64,000 nt of DNA, taken from an uncultured Selenomonadales bacterium. Its GTDB lineage: Bacteria; Bacillota; Negativicutes; Selenomonadales; Selenomonadaceae. Position 1 is the stretch's first letter; each line of letters begins with the position of its first letter. Of this stretch, positions 45,196 through 53,047 are shown in pieces. The notes beneath the pieces were generated by a model. The model made no database searches and was not told where the DNA came from. It saw only the letters and a list, made by a program, of their open reading frames with translations. Position numbers and translations under genes: made by a program. The stretch covers positions 1-64,000 of the forward strand of contig ONUH01000013.1 in the NCBI GenBank assembly GCA_900321035.1. The letters are read 5' to 3'.

Positions 45196-45257
45196 AAAAA
45201 AAGAGGCTCCGAAAACGCGCGCAACGTTTTCGAAGCCTCCGTTTGTTCCGGTCAGCT
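45196..45257 (-). promoter_or_regulatory. Attenuator-like leader element, copy A
   Basis: Transcribed on the minus strand. A 24-nt hairpin (45234-45257) has outer pair AGCU/GGCU, an asymmetric GA/A internal loop, inner stem CCG/CGG and loop GAACAAA. Its 3' arm overlaps the 5' arm of a strong intrinsic terminator (stem 45203-45239, then seven U). The two structures exclude each other, as in attenuators. The corrinoid protein ATG follows 27 nt after the U-tract. Copies B (56097-56120) and C (60559-60582) share the layout. Confidence 0.75.
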
Positions 45258-45272
45258 CTTTTTGATGAAAGC

Positions 45273-45301
45273 AGTATAAATCATAAAACATAGTTTGTCA
45301 A
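45273..45301 (-). promoter_or_regulatory. Promoter of the corrinoid/UroD operon
   Basis: Minus-strand perfect TTGACA (45296-45301), 17 nt, TATACT (45273-45278). The transcript begins just upstream of the attenuator-like element. Confidence 0.88.
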
Positions 45302-45308
45302 CAGGAAA

Positions 45309-45365
45309 TTATTCATCCGATGTTTTCATATAAACTTCCTCGTCTATCATGTCCTCGTTTTTGAC
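45309..45365 (-). pseudogene. 3' relic of a dicarboxylate symporter gene
   Basis: Directly after the dipeptidase stop, the minus strand reads VKNEDMIDEEVYMKTSDE and a TAA stop in another frame. It is nearly the same as the C-terminus of the intact symporter at 47006 (SKNEGMMDEAVYMKTSDAA). Only about 18 codons remain. It marks a lost second copy of the symporter gene. Confidence 0.75.
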
Positions 45366-45367
45366 CG

Positions 45368-46948
45368 TCAATATTCCTTCGGCGTATTGGGCTCCGGCCG
45401 GCGATCGTACTTCACTCCCGCGGCGGCGTTGAACTTCATCAGGAGCTTCTTGGAAAGCTCTTTCCAGTCTTCAAAGATTTTCAGCGCGTTGTCGCGCAGG
45501 GCCTCGGCGAATTGTTCCTTCGAGAGACCCGCGGAAGCGTTGACCAACCGCATGGTATTTGCCTCCGACCGTTCCACCGCATTTCTGACCATAGGCGACA
45601 TAACGTTGAAATAGCCATGTGTCAGCGCCATGACTTCATTGGAGGTCCAGTACATTTTCGAAGGATCGTAGGTATCGCGCAACGCGCGGTATTCCTCCGG
45701 CACCTCCGATACGGCGAAGGGAATGAAAGGATTCTCATAGGGCGTGTTCATGGACATCCAGACCATCGGAGACGGGAGCGCGTCATTGACCTGCGCGATA
45801 TGGGTGTAGCTGGTATTCGATGAGAGGATGGATCTCTCGCCTATCTCGGCCTCGTAATGGTACGGCGAACCGTACATGCCCGCCAGCGGGCTCTTCGACT
45901 TGTCAAACTCGGTGCCCTGATAATAATCGCGATGAATACGCGCGACGTCTTCGACGTTCAGCTTCTTGTCGGGACGGATCGAGAACGGGTAGGTTTTCTC
46001 GTCCCATCCCCCGACATTGGCCGGAAGATTCTTCGACGGCGCGACGAGTTGCATGCCCCGCCAGACGCGGCGCTTGGAATAATACGGGTGATAGAACTCC
46101 TGCGACTGCAGCGATTTCACCCAGTCCACGCGGCCTTCCCCGTCGTACGCCGCCCAGCCGGCTTGCTTCAGCATTTGCGGCAGCTTCGGATTGAAGATCT
46201 GGTCCGGATCGCCCTCCCGGATGCCTCGAATCCGAAACTGGCTCGTCTCGATGAAAAAGTCCCCGTCGGGAATCTTTTCCGCGATCCAAAAGCCGCCTTT
46301 GCCCGTCGGCGACATCTGCATCTCGAAAACCCAGGCCTCTTCCCTGTCGGCGACGGCCAAAGTCTCACCGGAGCCCCAGAGACCGTATTCGTCAATCAGC
46401 GCGCCCATCAGCTCGACGGCTTCCCGTGCGGTCCTGCATCGTTCAAGAGCCACGCGGGAGAGCTCGGAGGCGTAAAATATCCCGCCGCCTTCTTTGAACG
46501 GCACTTCGGGCAAATGCGCGGACATATCGGTGCATTCCCCCATCATCAGGCCGTGCTCGTTGACTATGCCATAATCGGCGTCCATATAGGCATAAGTGTG
46601 CTCGACTTCCGGGATATAGCCGATCGCCCGCGTGCGGGGTCTGTCGGGGAAGTCATAGTCGTCGCTGCGCTCCGGCGCGACAAGGTTCGGCTGGTCGTAA
46701 GTGTTGTATTCCGGCATGGCGCCCAGCGCCGCCGCCGAAGCATATACCGGGCGCATGCTGCCCACCGGATGATCCTTCGCGGGCACATAGGCGAGATTCA
46801 CCTCCCCGTCGTACCCGTCGTTGGAGTGGGAGACCATCATGCTCCCGTTCTCCGACGCTCCCTTCGTCACCACGATCACCGTGCAGGCCTCGGCGCTTGC
46901 CCCTATAAGCAAAGACATCGCCAGTCCAAAAGCCAGCTTCTTCAGCAA
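45368..46948 (-). CDS. Exported dipeptidase, peptidase family C69
   Basis: 526 residues from TTG 46948, nine bases after AAGGAG. A signal peptide (about 1-20) ends directly before the cysteine of EACTVIVVTKGAS, which as the exposed N-terminal Cys is the C69 nucleophile. Other family blocks are GIVNEHGLMMGECT and GLWGSGETLAVADREEAWVFEM. It hydrolyses dipeptides, probably outside the membrane. It lies 57 nt downstream of the symporter gene and likely feeds it with released amino acids or diacids. Confidence 0.9.
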   Translation of the reverse strand: MLKKLAFGLAMSLLIGASAEACTVIVVTKGASENGSMMVSHSNDGYDGEVNLAYVPAKDHPVGSMRPVYASAAALGAMPEYNTYDQPNLVAPERSDDYDFPDRPRTRAIGYIPEVEHTYAYMDADYGIVNEHGLMMGECTDMSAHLPEVPFKEGGGIFYASELSRVALERCRTAREAVELMGALIDEYGLWGSGETLAVADREEAWVFEMQMSPTGKGGFWIAEKIPDGDFFIETSQFRIRGIREGDPDQIFNPKLPQMLKQAGWAAYDGEGRVDWVKSLQSQEFYHPYYSKRRVWRGMQLVAPSKNLPANVGGWDEKTYPFSIRPDKKLNVEDVARIHRDYYQGTEFDKSKSPLAGMYGSPYHYEAEIGERSILSSNTSYTHIAQVNDALPSPMVWMSMNTPYENPFIPFAVSEVPEEYRALRDTYDPSKMYWTSNEVMALTHGYFNVMSPMVRNAVERSEANTMRLVNASAGLSKEQFAEALRDNALKIFEDWKELSKKLLMKFNAAAGVKYDRRPEPNTPKEY

Positions 46949-47005
46949 AAGAACCGTCTCCTTTGAATCGTACGGTTTTTTCGATTCTACCGTACGGCGC
47001 AAATC

Positions 47006-48634
47006 CTACGCGGCATCCGACGTTTTCATATACACTGCTTCATCCATCATGCCCTCGTTCTTCGACAGCGCCGTCGTCACCGCGATATCTCCCATGGTGT
47101 TGATGGTGGTGCGGAACATGGAAGTCAGCGGGTCGATGCCCAGCACGATGGCTGCCGCCTCCACAGGCACGCCGAAGGAGACGATGATCGAGGTCAGGCA
47201 GACGAAGGAACCGCCCGGCACGCCCGGCGCGCCGATGGACAGGGCGACCACCGTGATGAAGAGCGCCCAGATAAAAGCCGGCGTCATTTCCACGCCGTAC
47301 ATCTTCGCCAGCAGGATCGCCTGGATCGAGAAATAGAAGCAGCCGCCGTCCATGTTGACCGTCGCGCCCAGCGGAATGGAAAACGAGGACAGCCGGGGCG
47401 AGACGCCCATTTTCTCGGTGCAGAAATTCATGGTGAAGGGCATCGCGGCGCTGCTGCTGCCCATGGAAATCGCCACCGGCACAAACTCTCCGATTTTTTT
47501 CAGGAACGGCACGGGAGAGATTTTCCCCAAAATGACCATGACCACCGAATAGACGCCGACCATGCACATAGAGCCGATGAACTGCCCTGCCAGCACACGA
47601 CCGAGGAGCAACAGCGAATCCGCGCCCACCGTGAACATCAGCGCCATCATGGACAGGAACGCGATCAGCGGGATGAACTGCGCCAGGAGCGTGATGACCC
47701 GCAGGCAGAAGGTGTTGGCAGTCTCCGTGAAGTCCTTCAGCATCTGCGCTTTCTCCCCCAGCATATTCAGCGTGACGCCGAACAGTATGGAGACGAAGAT
47801 GATTTGCAGCATATCGCGATTGACGATGGGCTGGATCAGGTTTTCCGGCACCACGTTCACGATCATGTCCAGCAGGGATATGCTGACTCCGCCGCCGCTT
47901 TCGGTAATCGTCCCCATTTGCGGCACGCCGCTGTGGAACATGAAGAGGCCGATGACGATGCTGAAGATCGTGGCAATCACCGTCGTGCACATATAGACGC
48001 CCACCAGCTTGCCGCCGATGCGCCCGATGTCGGAGGCGTTCGAGATGCTGGTCAGGCCAGAGATGATGGAAAAGAACACCACCGGAGCGATCATCATGTT
48101 CAGGGAATTGAGGAACATCGTCCGAATACTGCCGATGACGGTCTTGTTCACCATCGCGATGAGTTCCGGCGAGATCATTTCCTTCAGGATCGCACCCGCC
48201 AGGATACCCATGACCATCGCGAACAATGTGTAGCGGATCTGCTTGTTCCCCGCTTCATGCACCTTGATGGTGACGATGTTGATTCCGTTTTTGTGAGCGT
48301 AAGAAAGCTGCTCTTTCTTCGATTTGAGCACGATCGTCCGACGGTAGTCCGGGTCGTCCTCGTTCCACTCCGTCAGCATCGAGAGCGGGTTGTACTCGCC
48401 CCCCCGTGTCTCCATGCGCAGGGAAATGTCGCCGAAGCGCTTGCGCACCGTCACCTTGACAGAGACCTCGTGCCGCACCGCAAGCTGCAAAGAATAAATG
48501 TGCGTCGCCAGCTCTTTGCCGGTTTCCGCCTCTTTTTCCGAAACGCCCAGCGCTTTCAGCGTCTCGCCAATCGCCTCGATCGTCTCCCCGTAATTTTCCT
48601 TCTCCAGCGTGAAGGACCGCCATCTTTCAAACAT
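47006..48634 (-). CDS. Dicarboxylate/amino acid:cation symporter with an extra N-terminal domain
   Basis: 542 residues, about 140 longer than usual. Residues 1-134 form a soluble region (HIYSLQLAVRHEVSVKVTVRKRFGDISLRMETRG) that I cannot assign with confidence. From about 135 the DAACS transporter follows, with MGSSSAAMPFTMN (serine hairpin) and NMDGGCFYFS (NMDG motif). The fold fits Na+-coupled uptake of acidic amino acids or dicarboxylates. ATG 48634 has AAGGAG seven bases upstream. It forms an operon with the C69 dipeptidase gene. Confidence 0.88.
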   Translation of the reverse strand: MFERWRSFTLEKENYGETIEAIGETLKALGVSEKEAETGKELATHIYSLQLAVRHEVSVKVTVRKRFGDISLRMETRGGEYNPLSMLTEWNEDDPDYRRTIVLKSKKEQLSYAHKNGINIVTIKVHEAGNKQIRYTLFAMVMGILAGAILKEMISPELIAMVNKTVIGSIRTMFLNSLNMMIAPVVFFSIISGLTSISNASDIGRIGGKLVGVYMCTTVIATIFSIVIGLFMFHSGVPQMGTITESGGGVSISLLDMIVNVVPENLIQPIVNRDMLQIIFVSILFGVTLNMLGEKAQMLKDFTETANTFCLRVITLLAQFIPLIAFLSMMALMFTVGADSLLLLGRVLAGQFIGSMCMVGVYSVVMVILGKISPVPFLKKIGEFVPVAISMGSSSAAMPFTMNFCTEKMGVSPRLSSFSIPLGATVNMDGGCFYFSIQAILLAKMYGVEMTPAFIWALFITVVALSIGAPGVPGGSFVCLTSIIVSFGVPVEAAAIVLGIDPLTSMFRTTINTMGDIAVTTALSKNEGMMDEAVYMKTSDAA

Positions 48635-48661
48635 ATTTTCACTCCTTGATGCAAAACCGCG

Positions 48662-48690
48662 ATTTTACTGTGCCGTACATATTCGACACG
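48662..48690 (-). promoter_or_regulatory. Candidate promoter with palindromic operator, symporter operon
   Basis: Minus-strand TAAAAT (48662-48667) is a possible -10. Immediately upstream, covering the spacer and -35, is the imperfect palindrome GTGCCGTACATATTCGACAC (48670-48689) with GTGnCG / CGnCAC half-sites. There is no good -35, which suits an activated or repressor-blocked promoter. The neighbouring AraC-type regulator is a candidate binder. Confidence 0.45.
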
Positions 48691-48743
48691 GCTCGGCGTT
48701 TTTCCTTTTTCACGCGTAAAAAAAGCCACATGGGCGGCAAATA

Positions 48744-48772
48744 TTGATTTTACAATGGAATTTTCCTATAAT
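48744..48772 (+). promoter_or_regulatory. Promoter of the AraC-type regulator gene
   Basis: TTGATT (48744-48749), 17 nt, perfect TATAAT (48767-48772), about 95 nt upstream of the ATG. Confidence 0.75.
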
Positions 48773-48868
48773 TGGGAACACATCATGCCGTATTCGGTTC
48801 GCATATGCAATGAAGCGCAAAAAAGCAGATGACTTTTCAATTCACGCAAGCAGAAAAGGACGCCGGAA

Positions 48869-49492
48869 ATGAAACCAACGTCAAACGCGGAAAAACTCGA
48901 ATTCATCGAAGACAAGTCTACGGGGATAGAAGTGGTCAGCCTTGAACACACGCGTCTGTCCTATCCGCCGCATACGCATACGGGACATTATGTGCTGGGA
49001 ATCGTTACGGAAGGAACCATTTCCATTCAAATCGGGGACGAACGGTTTATATGCTCTGCGGGCGAATATTTCTCGGTGTTTCCGGACGTCCGCCACGCCA
49101 TTCAGCCGTTGTCCGAATCCTACTCCATGATTACCACCTGCATTCCGAGAAGAGAAGACGTTTCCAAAGAGCTGGACATCATACGGAATGAAATCCTCGG
49201 GAATCCTGCAATGGAAATCAGTGTCGCGACCATGTCGGAAAAGGTGCATATCAGTTCCTATCACATGATTCGCAAATTTGCCGAAGAAAACGGTCTCCCA
49301 CCGCACAAGTTTCAGATGCAGTGCCGCGTACGAAAGGCACAGGAGCTTTTGAAGCAGGGATATAAAGTTGTTGACGTCGCCCATATGGTCGGCTTCTGCG
49401 ACCAAAGCCATCTCGACCGGGTCTTCAAGGCACAGGTGGGCGTCTCCCCGAATCAATTTGCAAACTCCGCAATTTTGTCCAATGCGCAGTGA
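48869..49492 (+). CDS. AraC-family transcriptional regulator with cupin sensor
   Basis: 207 residues. The N-terminal cupin (about 25-80; PPHTHTGHYVLGIVTEG, GEYFSVFPD) could bind a small ligand. The C-terminal AraC double HTH (about 105-200) ends with DVAHMVGFCDQSHLDRVFKAQVGVSPNQF. It is short for the family. It is divergent from the symporter operon and 50 nt upstream of a stand-alone cupin gene, so either could be its target. Confidence 0.9.
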   Translation: MKPTSNAEKLEFIEDKSTGIEVVSLEHTRLSYPPHTHTGHYVLGIVTEGTISIQIGDERFICSAGEYFSVFPDVRHAIQPLSESYSMITTCIPRREDVSKELDIIRNEILGNPAMEISVATMSEKVHISSYHMIRKFAEENGLPPHKFQMQCRVRKAQELLKQGYKVVDVAHMVGFCDQSHLDRVFKAQVGVSPNQFANSAILSNAQ

Positions 49493-49542
49493 AACGTTTT
49501 TGTTATGATTGCCCCATCAAAAAGAAATGGAGGACAATCACT

Positions 49543-49932
49543 ATGGAAAACAAAGTATTTGAGGCATTCGACACAGGAAGGCTCGCCATCCCGGGACAAA
49601 CGAAGTCATTCAAGGACGTCCTGTGGTCGAAACATCCGACGTTTGAAGGCGTGGAACTGAAACACATCCTAACGTCCAAAGAAACCGGAGGCGCATACAG
49701 CTTTCATCTTGTACGGATTGCTCCAAACAAAGCCATTCTCGACCACATCCATGACCCGCAGCTGGAAACCCATGAAGTCATTTGCGGAAGCGGCGTCTGT
49801 ATCAACGACGGGCAGGAAATCGAGTACGCGCCGGGCGTCATTTCCATCATGCCGTCCAAAGTGCATCACGAAGTCCGTGCAGGTGAAAACGGACTGTATT
49901 TATTCGCCAAATTCATGCCCGCCTTGTGCTAA
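49543..49932 (+). CDS. Stand-alone cupin-domain protein
   Basis: A 129-residue single cupin barrel. The metal-type motif is spread over LDHIHDPQLETHEVICGSGVC and the second motif over SIMPSKVHHEV, so histidines are available for metal binding. No enzymatic role can be given. ATG 49543 follows GGAGGA by eight bases. It is likely cotranscribed with the AraC regulator and ends at the hairpin 50023-50055. Confidence 0.82.
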   Translation: MENKVFEAFDTGRLAIPGQTKSFKDVLWSKHPTFEGVELKHILTSKETGGAYSFHLVRIAPNKAILDHIHDPQLETHEVICGSGVCINDGQEIEYAPGVISIMPSKVHHEVRAGENGLYLFAKFMPALC

Positions 49933-50022
49933 TCACAAACAGAACTGCCGCAAGAAGGCGCTCCCTCATCTTAAAACCACAAAAAGAAGCTATCAGTAAA
50001 TGACAGCCCCTATCCACCGAAA

Positions 50023-50062
50023 AATGACCGCACGCTTAAAGCCGTGGCGGTCATTCCTTTTT
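50023..50062 (+). terminator. Terminator of the AraC-cupin unit
   Basis: Arms AATGACCG / CGGTCATT enclosing a small inner stem, then CCTTTTTATT. Confidence 0.75.
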
Positions 50063-50141
50063 ATTGGCACTCACGCCGGGCAAATCGTCAACGCTGCATA
50101 TTGTCGCCTCATAGACATGCGCCGAAGAAAGATGACTTTGG

Positions 50142-50170
50142 AGGACACGCGGCGCAAAATGATGTATAAT
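50142..50170 (+). promoter_or_regulatory. Promoter of the lipoprotein gene
   Basis: AGGACA (50142-50147), 17 nt, perfect TATAAT (50165-50170). The -35 matches consensus at four of six positions. Confidence 0.55.
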
Positions 50171-50208
50171 AGCATCAGGAAGAAGGAACGAAAGTCATTG
50201 GGAGGCTG

Positions 50209-50874
50209 ATGACATTGTTAAAACGCGGATTATTTTTCGGGACATTGTTTGCCGTATTGCTCAGTTTTCTGCTTGTCGGCTGCGGAGGTCAAAGTTCATC
50301 GAAGCAAGCGTCACAAAACAAGCCGCAAATAGATATGAAAGCGACGTATGCCGAAATCAATCAAATATTAGACTCGGATATCGTCAAAAAAGACAAGGAC
50401 AGCGTGGAAAGGACGACTTATTACCGGCCGTTTACGGAATTCGGCCTATATCCTTCGTGGCAAGTGACGCAAACCGGCGATACCGTCAGAATGGACGCAA
50501 TTATCGCGGACGGGACAAAATGGGGTGCGTCCAAAGGGATGGATAGTCTGGTATATTGGCATACGATCATATTTATAACGGATGAAAAGAAATTGGAATA
50601 TCAAATCCCCAACTGCAACGGCAACACGGGCGGCGGAAAAGAAGTGTCCAAGAACAATACAGGAATGTATGAATACTATCAGACGCAATTCAACAATCTT
50701 TCCACGGGGTACCGCCTGTTGGTCGAAGGAACCAATCCCACGATTCGATTAAAAGGGGTAAATAAACGCAAGGATATTAAGCTGACAAAAGAAATGGTCA
50801 CGGCGCTGAAAACCGGTCTGCGGTTGGATGAATTGTTCATAATGACGCGCGGGAAAATAGAACGTCCGCAATAA
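50209..50874 (+). CDS. Lipoprotein of unknown function
   Basis: 221 residues with a lipoprotein signal ending LLVGC (modified cysteine C25), a Ser/Gln-rich tether (26-40) and a soluble domain rich in Tyr, Lys and Asp. The domain includes TTYYRPFTEFGLYPSWQVT and YYQTQFNNLSTGYRLLVEG. I do not recognise the fold. Codon use is visibly more A+T-rich than its neighbours (many AAA, AAT, ATA), which hints at later acquisition. Start ATG 50209 has GGGAGG six bases upstream. Confidence 0.85.
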   Translation: MTLLKRGLFFGTLFAVLLSFLLVGCGGQSSSKQASQNKPQIDMKATYAEINQILDSDIVKKDKDSVERTTYYRPFTEFGLYPSWQVTQTGDTVRMDAIIADGTKWGASKGMDSLVYWHTIIFITDEKKLEYQIPNCNGNTGGGKEVSKNNTGMYEYYQTQFNNLSTGYRLLVEGTNPTIRLKGVNKRKDIKLTKEMVTALKTGLRLDELFIMTRGKIERPQ

Positions 50875-50956
50875 AGACGTTCGCATCCATTCATACATTC
50901 GCGTGCGGCAGGCTCACGAAGGCGCAGCCTCGCTTATGCAAAGCGCAGGAACGTAT

Positions 50957-51048
50957 TCAGCGGTTTCCGCACACGGTTTCATCCATCAGCTTTCCCTGCC
51001 TGTCAACGCCGTAGTCATGGCGATATCGCCGAGAACGCTGTGCATCAC
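50957..51048 (-). pseudogene. Frameshifted 3' relic of a dicarboxylate symporter gene
   Basis: Minus-strand GDIAMTTALTG followed, after a one-base frame change, by LMDETVCGNR and a stop. It parallels GDIAVTTALSKNEGMMDEAVYMK at the end of the intact symporter gene at 47006. The rest of 50875-51165 shows no gene. Confidence 0.6.
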
Positions 51049-51165
51049 GCAAATCATCGCGCAGACCGACTCAACTAAAACGATTCCCTCCCAAGCGCTT
51101 CGAAACCTGCCGCCATCCATGCGGCTCTATTCTGATGGAAACGCGCTTCTTTGTCAATCGTGCAG

Positions 51166-51210
51166 AAAGCCGCCCGGCCGAAAAGATATCTTTTCCAGCC
51201 GGGCGGCTTT
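51166..51210 (-). terminator. Terminator of the MtaA-ASKHA-UroD-QueG operon
   Basis: A 13-bp stem AAAGCCGCCCGGC / GCCGGGCGGCTTT; the minus strand continues TTTCTGC. It lies about 60 nt past the last stop. Confidence 0.8.
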
Positions 51211-51267
51211 GCATTGTCGATTCTATCGCCCGCTCTACCGATCGAGGCGGGGCCGGGGTTTTCTTCG

Positions 51268-52119
51268 TTACAGATTTTCCACCGCGTTCTTGGATCCGAA
51301 ATTTTGGCAGTGGGCGATTCCCTCTTTACTGACCGCCGACGCGCCCCAGCGCTTCTTGTCCGCACCCACGGGGCAGACGGCGGTGCAAAGGCCGCAGGGA
51401 TAGCGGAACTCGTTCTTGATTTGCTGGTGGTACCCAGCGCATTTGAATTTGTCCATCTGCGCGACGGTCTGACCGTCCACGGGGGCGAACGCCTGCATCG
51501 GGCATCGGCGCACGCAGGCGCGGCAACGGACGCAAAGCTCTTTTTTCAACATCTTGTCCGCAGGAAGCTCCGCATCGGTAATCACGGACACGAGCCGAAC
51601 CCGCGGTCCGTACTCCGGCGTCAACAGCGTATGGTTCATGCCGACGGTGCCGAGTCCCGCATAGAGTCCCGCCAAGACCTGCGAAAACGCCGCCTCGGGC
51701 TTCTTCACCAGCACCGAGATGTCGCCGTAACAGTCACGCGGAAAAAAGTGCGCACGAAATCCCTGCTCGTTCAGCACGTTCGCGATACGATAGGCGGCCT
51801 CATCCAAATAACGGTTCGTGGTGTTGTAAAGCTCCGAATAAACCACCGAAGGCGTCGTCTCGATCATCGAAGGGAAAATCTGCACGCCCATGACGATCAC
51901 GCGCCGCGCCCAGGGCCATATCGTCTGCGGCCAGTACTCTTTCGGGGTGATCGGATTGCGCTCCATCGTGACAGAGCCTTTTTTGTCGTCGTAGCGCGGC
52001 CTCGACTCCCAACGCGCCACGTCGGCCACGCCGAACAAATTCATATCCAGCGTTTTCGCTTTTCGTTTCAGCTTCGCCTTCAAAGAAGCCAGTTCTTGTT
52101 TTTTCTCCACATTGCTCAC
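51268..52119 (-). CDS. QueG-like (COG1600) double [4Fe-4S] protein
   Basis: 283 residues. The N-terminal part resembles the epoxyqueuosine-reductase cobalamin-binding region. A ferredoxin-like module follows, with C196/C199/C202/C206 (LCVRCRACVRRCP) and a second set around C227/C242/C245/C249 (CGLCTAVCP). True QueG reduces epoxyqueuosine with cobalamin. Here the gene ends an operon of corrinoid methyltransferase parts, so electron supply to a corrinoid is the likelier role (inference). It starts 9 nt after the UroD-like stop. Confidence 0.85.
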   Translation of the reverse strand: MSNVEKKQELASLKAKLKRKAKTLDMNLFGVADVARWESRPRYDDKKGSVTMERNPITPKEYWPQTIWPWARRVIVMGVQIFPSMIETTPSVVYSELYNTTNRYLDEAAYRIANVLNEQGFRAHFFPRDCYGDISVLVKKPEAAFSQVLAGLYAGLGTVGMNHTLLTPEYGPRVRLVSVITDAELPADKMLKKELCVRCRACVRRCPMQAFAPVDGQTVAQMDKFKCAGYHQQIKNEFRYPCGLCTAVCPVGADKKRWGASAVSKEGIAHCQNFGSKNAVENL

Positions 52120-52128
52120 TCATTTCTG

Positions 52129-53031
52129 TCATCTCAGCGTCAACTTATATATGCACCCGTTTGACATCGGGCAGAAAGTCCTCTGTATGCAGCCATGTCC
52201 GATGCAACGGACGTCCGGCCTGTGAATCGCCTCCAAGAGCGCCTCGCCGTAGGTCAGCCCCGACCGCAAAAGAATTCGCTCCATCGAGCAGAAGCCCGCC
52301 TTTTGGAAGGCCACCGAAGTTTTGTTGCAGAGGTGCAGGACGACGTTTTCCGTTGCGTCTTCAATAGCTCTCAACACCTCATAGGAGATTTCGCCGCAAA
52401 GATCGGTGTAAAGCTTCGGTGAAATGAGGTCGGCGGCCACCGTCGGGTCGGCATAGGAAAGCACGTTTACTCCGTGACGCTCGGCTTCCTGCGCGTAACG
52501 GACGAGCTGCACCGTAATCCATGCGCTCAGTTCCCGCAGTTTATCCCGTTGGCGGTACAGCCCCTTGTAAATTTGTTTCGACGGCACGAGCTGGCTCAAC
52601 ACCGTGAACGGCCCCTCAATATTCAGGATCACTGTCTCTCCCATATCCCGCAGGATGGTCGCCGCGCGAAGAACTTCGTAGACGCGCCCTTTGGAAAAAT
52701 CCATTTCAGGCAGCGAGGGAATGTCCTCGACGCGCTCATAACGAAAACGCGCCACCGCCGGAACGCCGTACAGCGAATTCAGCGAGACCTCCGCGCCGAA
52801 AGCTTCCGCTTCGATGGTCACGCAAAAAGGCAGCTTGCAAAACGCGTCCCGGTTCAGCTTTTTCACTTCGAGAGCCGCTTTCACCATGTCCTCGGCTTTG
52901 CTGAACACCGCCGCGTATTTTGCCCCCGCGTTCGAGCAAAGCTCCTCGGTAATCGGCCTCTCCGGCTCGCCGAGGCATTCATAGGAAAGTTCCTGTTCCA
53001 ATTCCTCGTTCCATGTTTCCCCCTCGGCCAT
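52129..53031 (-). CDS. Short UroD/MtaA-family protein
   Basis: 300 residues, 35-40 shorter at the N-terminus than its relatives in this window. It keeps the zinc-site pattern H233/C235 (VVLHLCNKT) and C281 (IGHGCIQRT), and the TIM-barrel blocks LPFCVTIEAEAFGAE and ADPTVAADLISPKLYTDLCGE. It probably acts as a second methyltransferase or a corrinoid-handling partner. It lies 16 nt after the ASKHA activator gene. Confidence 0.82.
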   Translation of the reverse strand: MAEGETWNEELEQELSYECLGEPERPITEELCSNAGAKYAAVFSKAEDMVKAALEVKKLNRDAFCKLPFCVTIEAEAFGAEVSLNSLYGVPAVARFRYERVEDIPSLPEMDFSKGRVYEVLRAATILRDMGETVILNIEGPFTVLSQLVPSKQIYKGLYRQRDKLRELSAWITVQLVRYAQEAERHGVNVLSYADPTVAADLISPKLYTDLCGEISYEVLRAIEDATENVVLHLCNKTSVAFQKAGFCSMERILLRSGLTYGEALLEAIHRPDVRCIGHGCIQRTFCPMSNGCIYKLTLR

Positions 53032-53047
53032 AGGCCCACCTCGCTTT

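Noticed and set aside
45196..45239. Plain terminator of an upstream gene
   Set aside because: It lies downstream of a consensus promoter and upstream of the corrinoid gene start, and two other corrinoid or MtaA leaders have the same upstream half. A leader element explains this better.
50000..50209. Plus-strand frame of 69 codons before the lipoprotein gene
   Set aside because: It runs through a terminator hairpin and the lipoprotein promoter and lacks a ribosome-binding site.
50903..51403. Plus-strand frame of 166 codons
   Set aside because: It overlaps a strong terminator, a symporter relic on the other strand and the end of the QueG-like gene. The composition is not protein-like.
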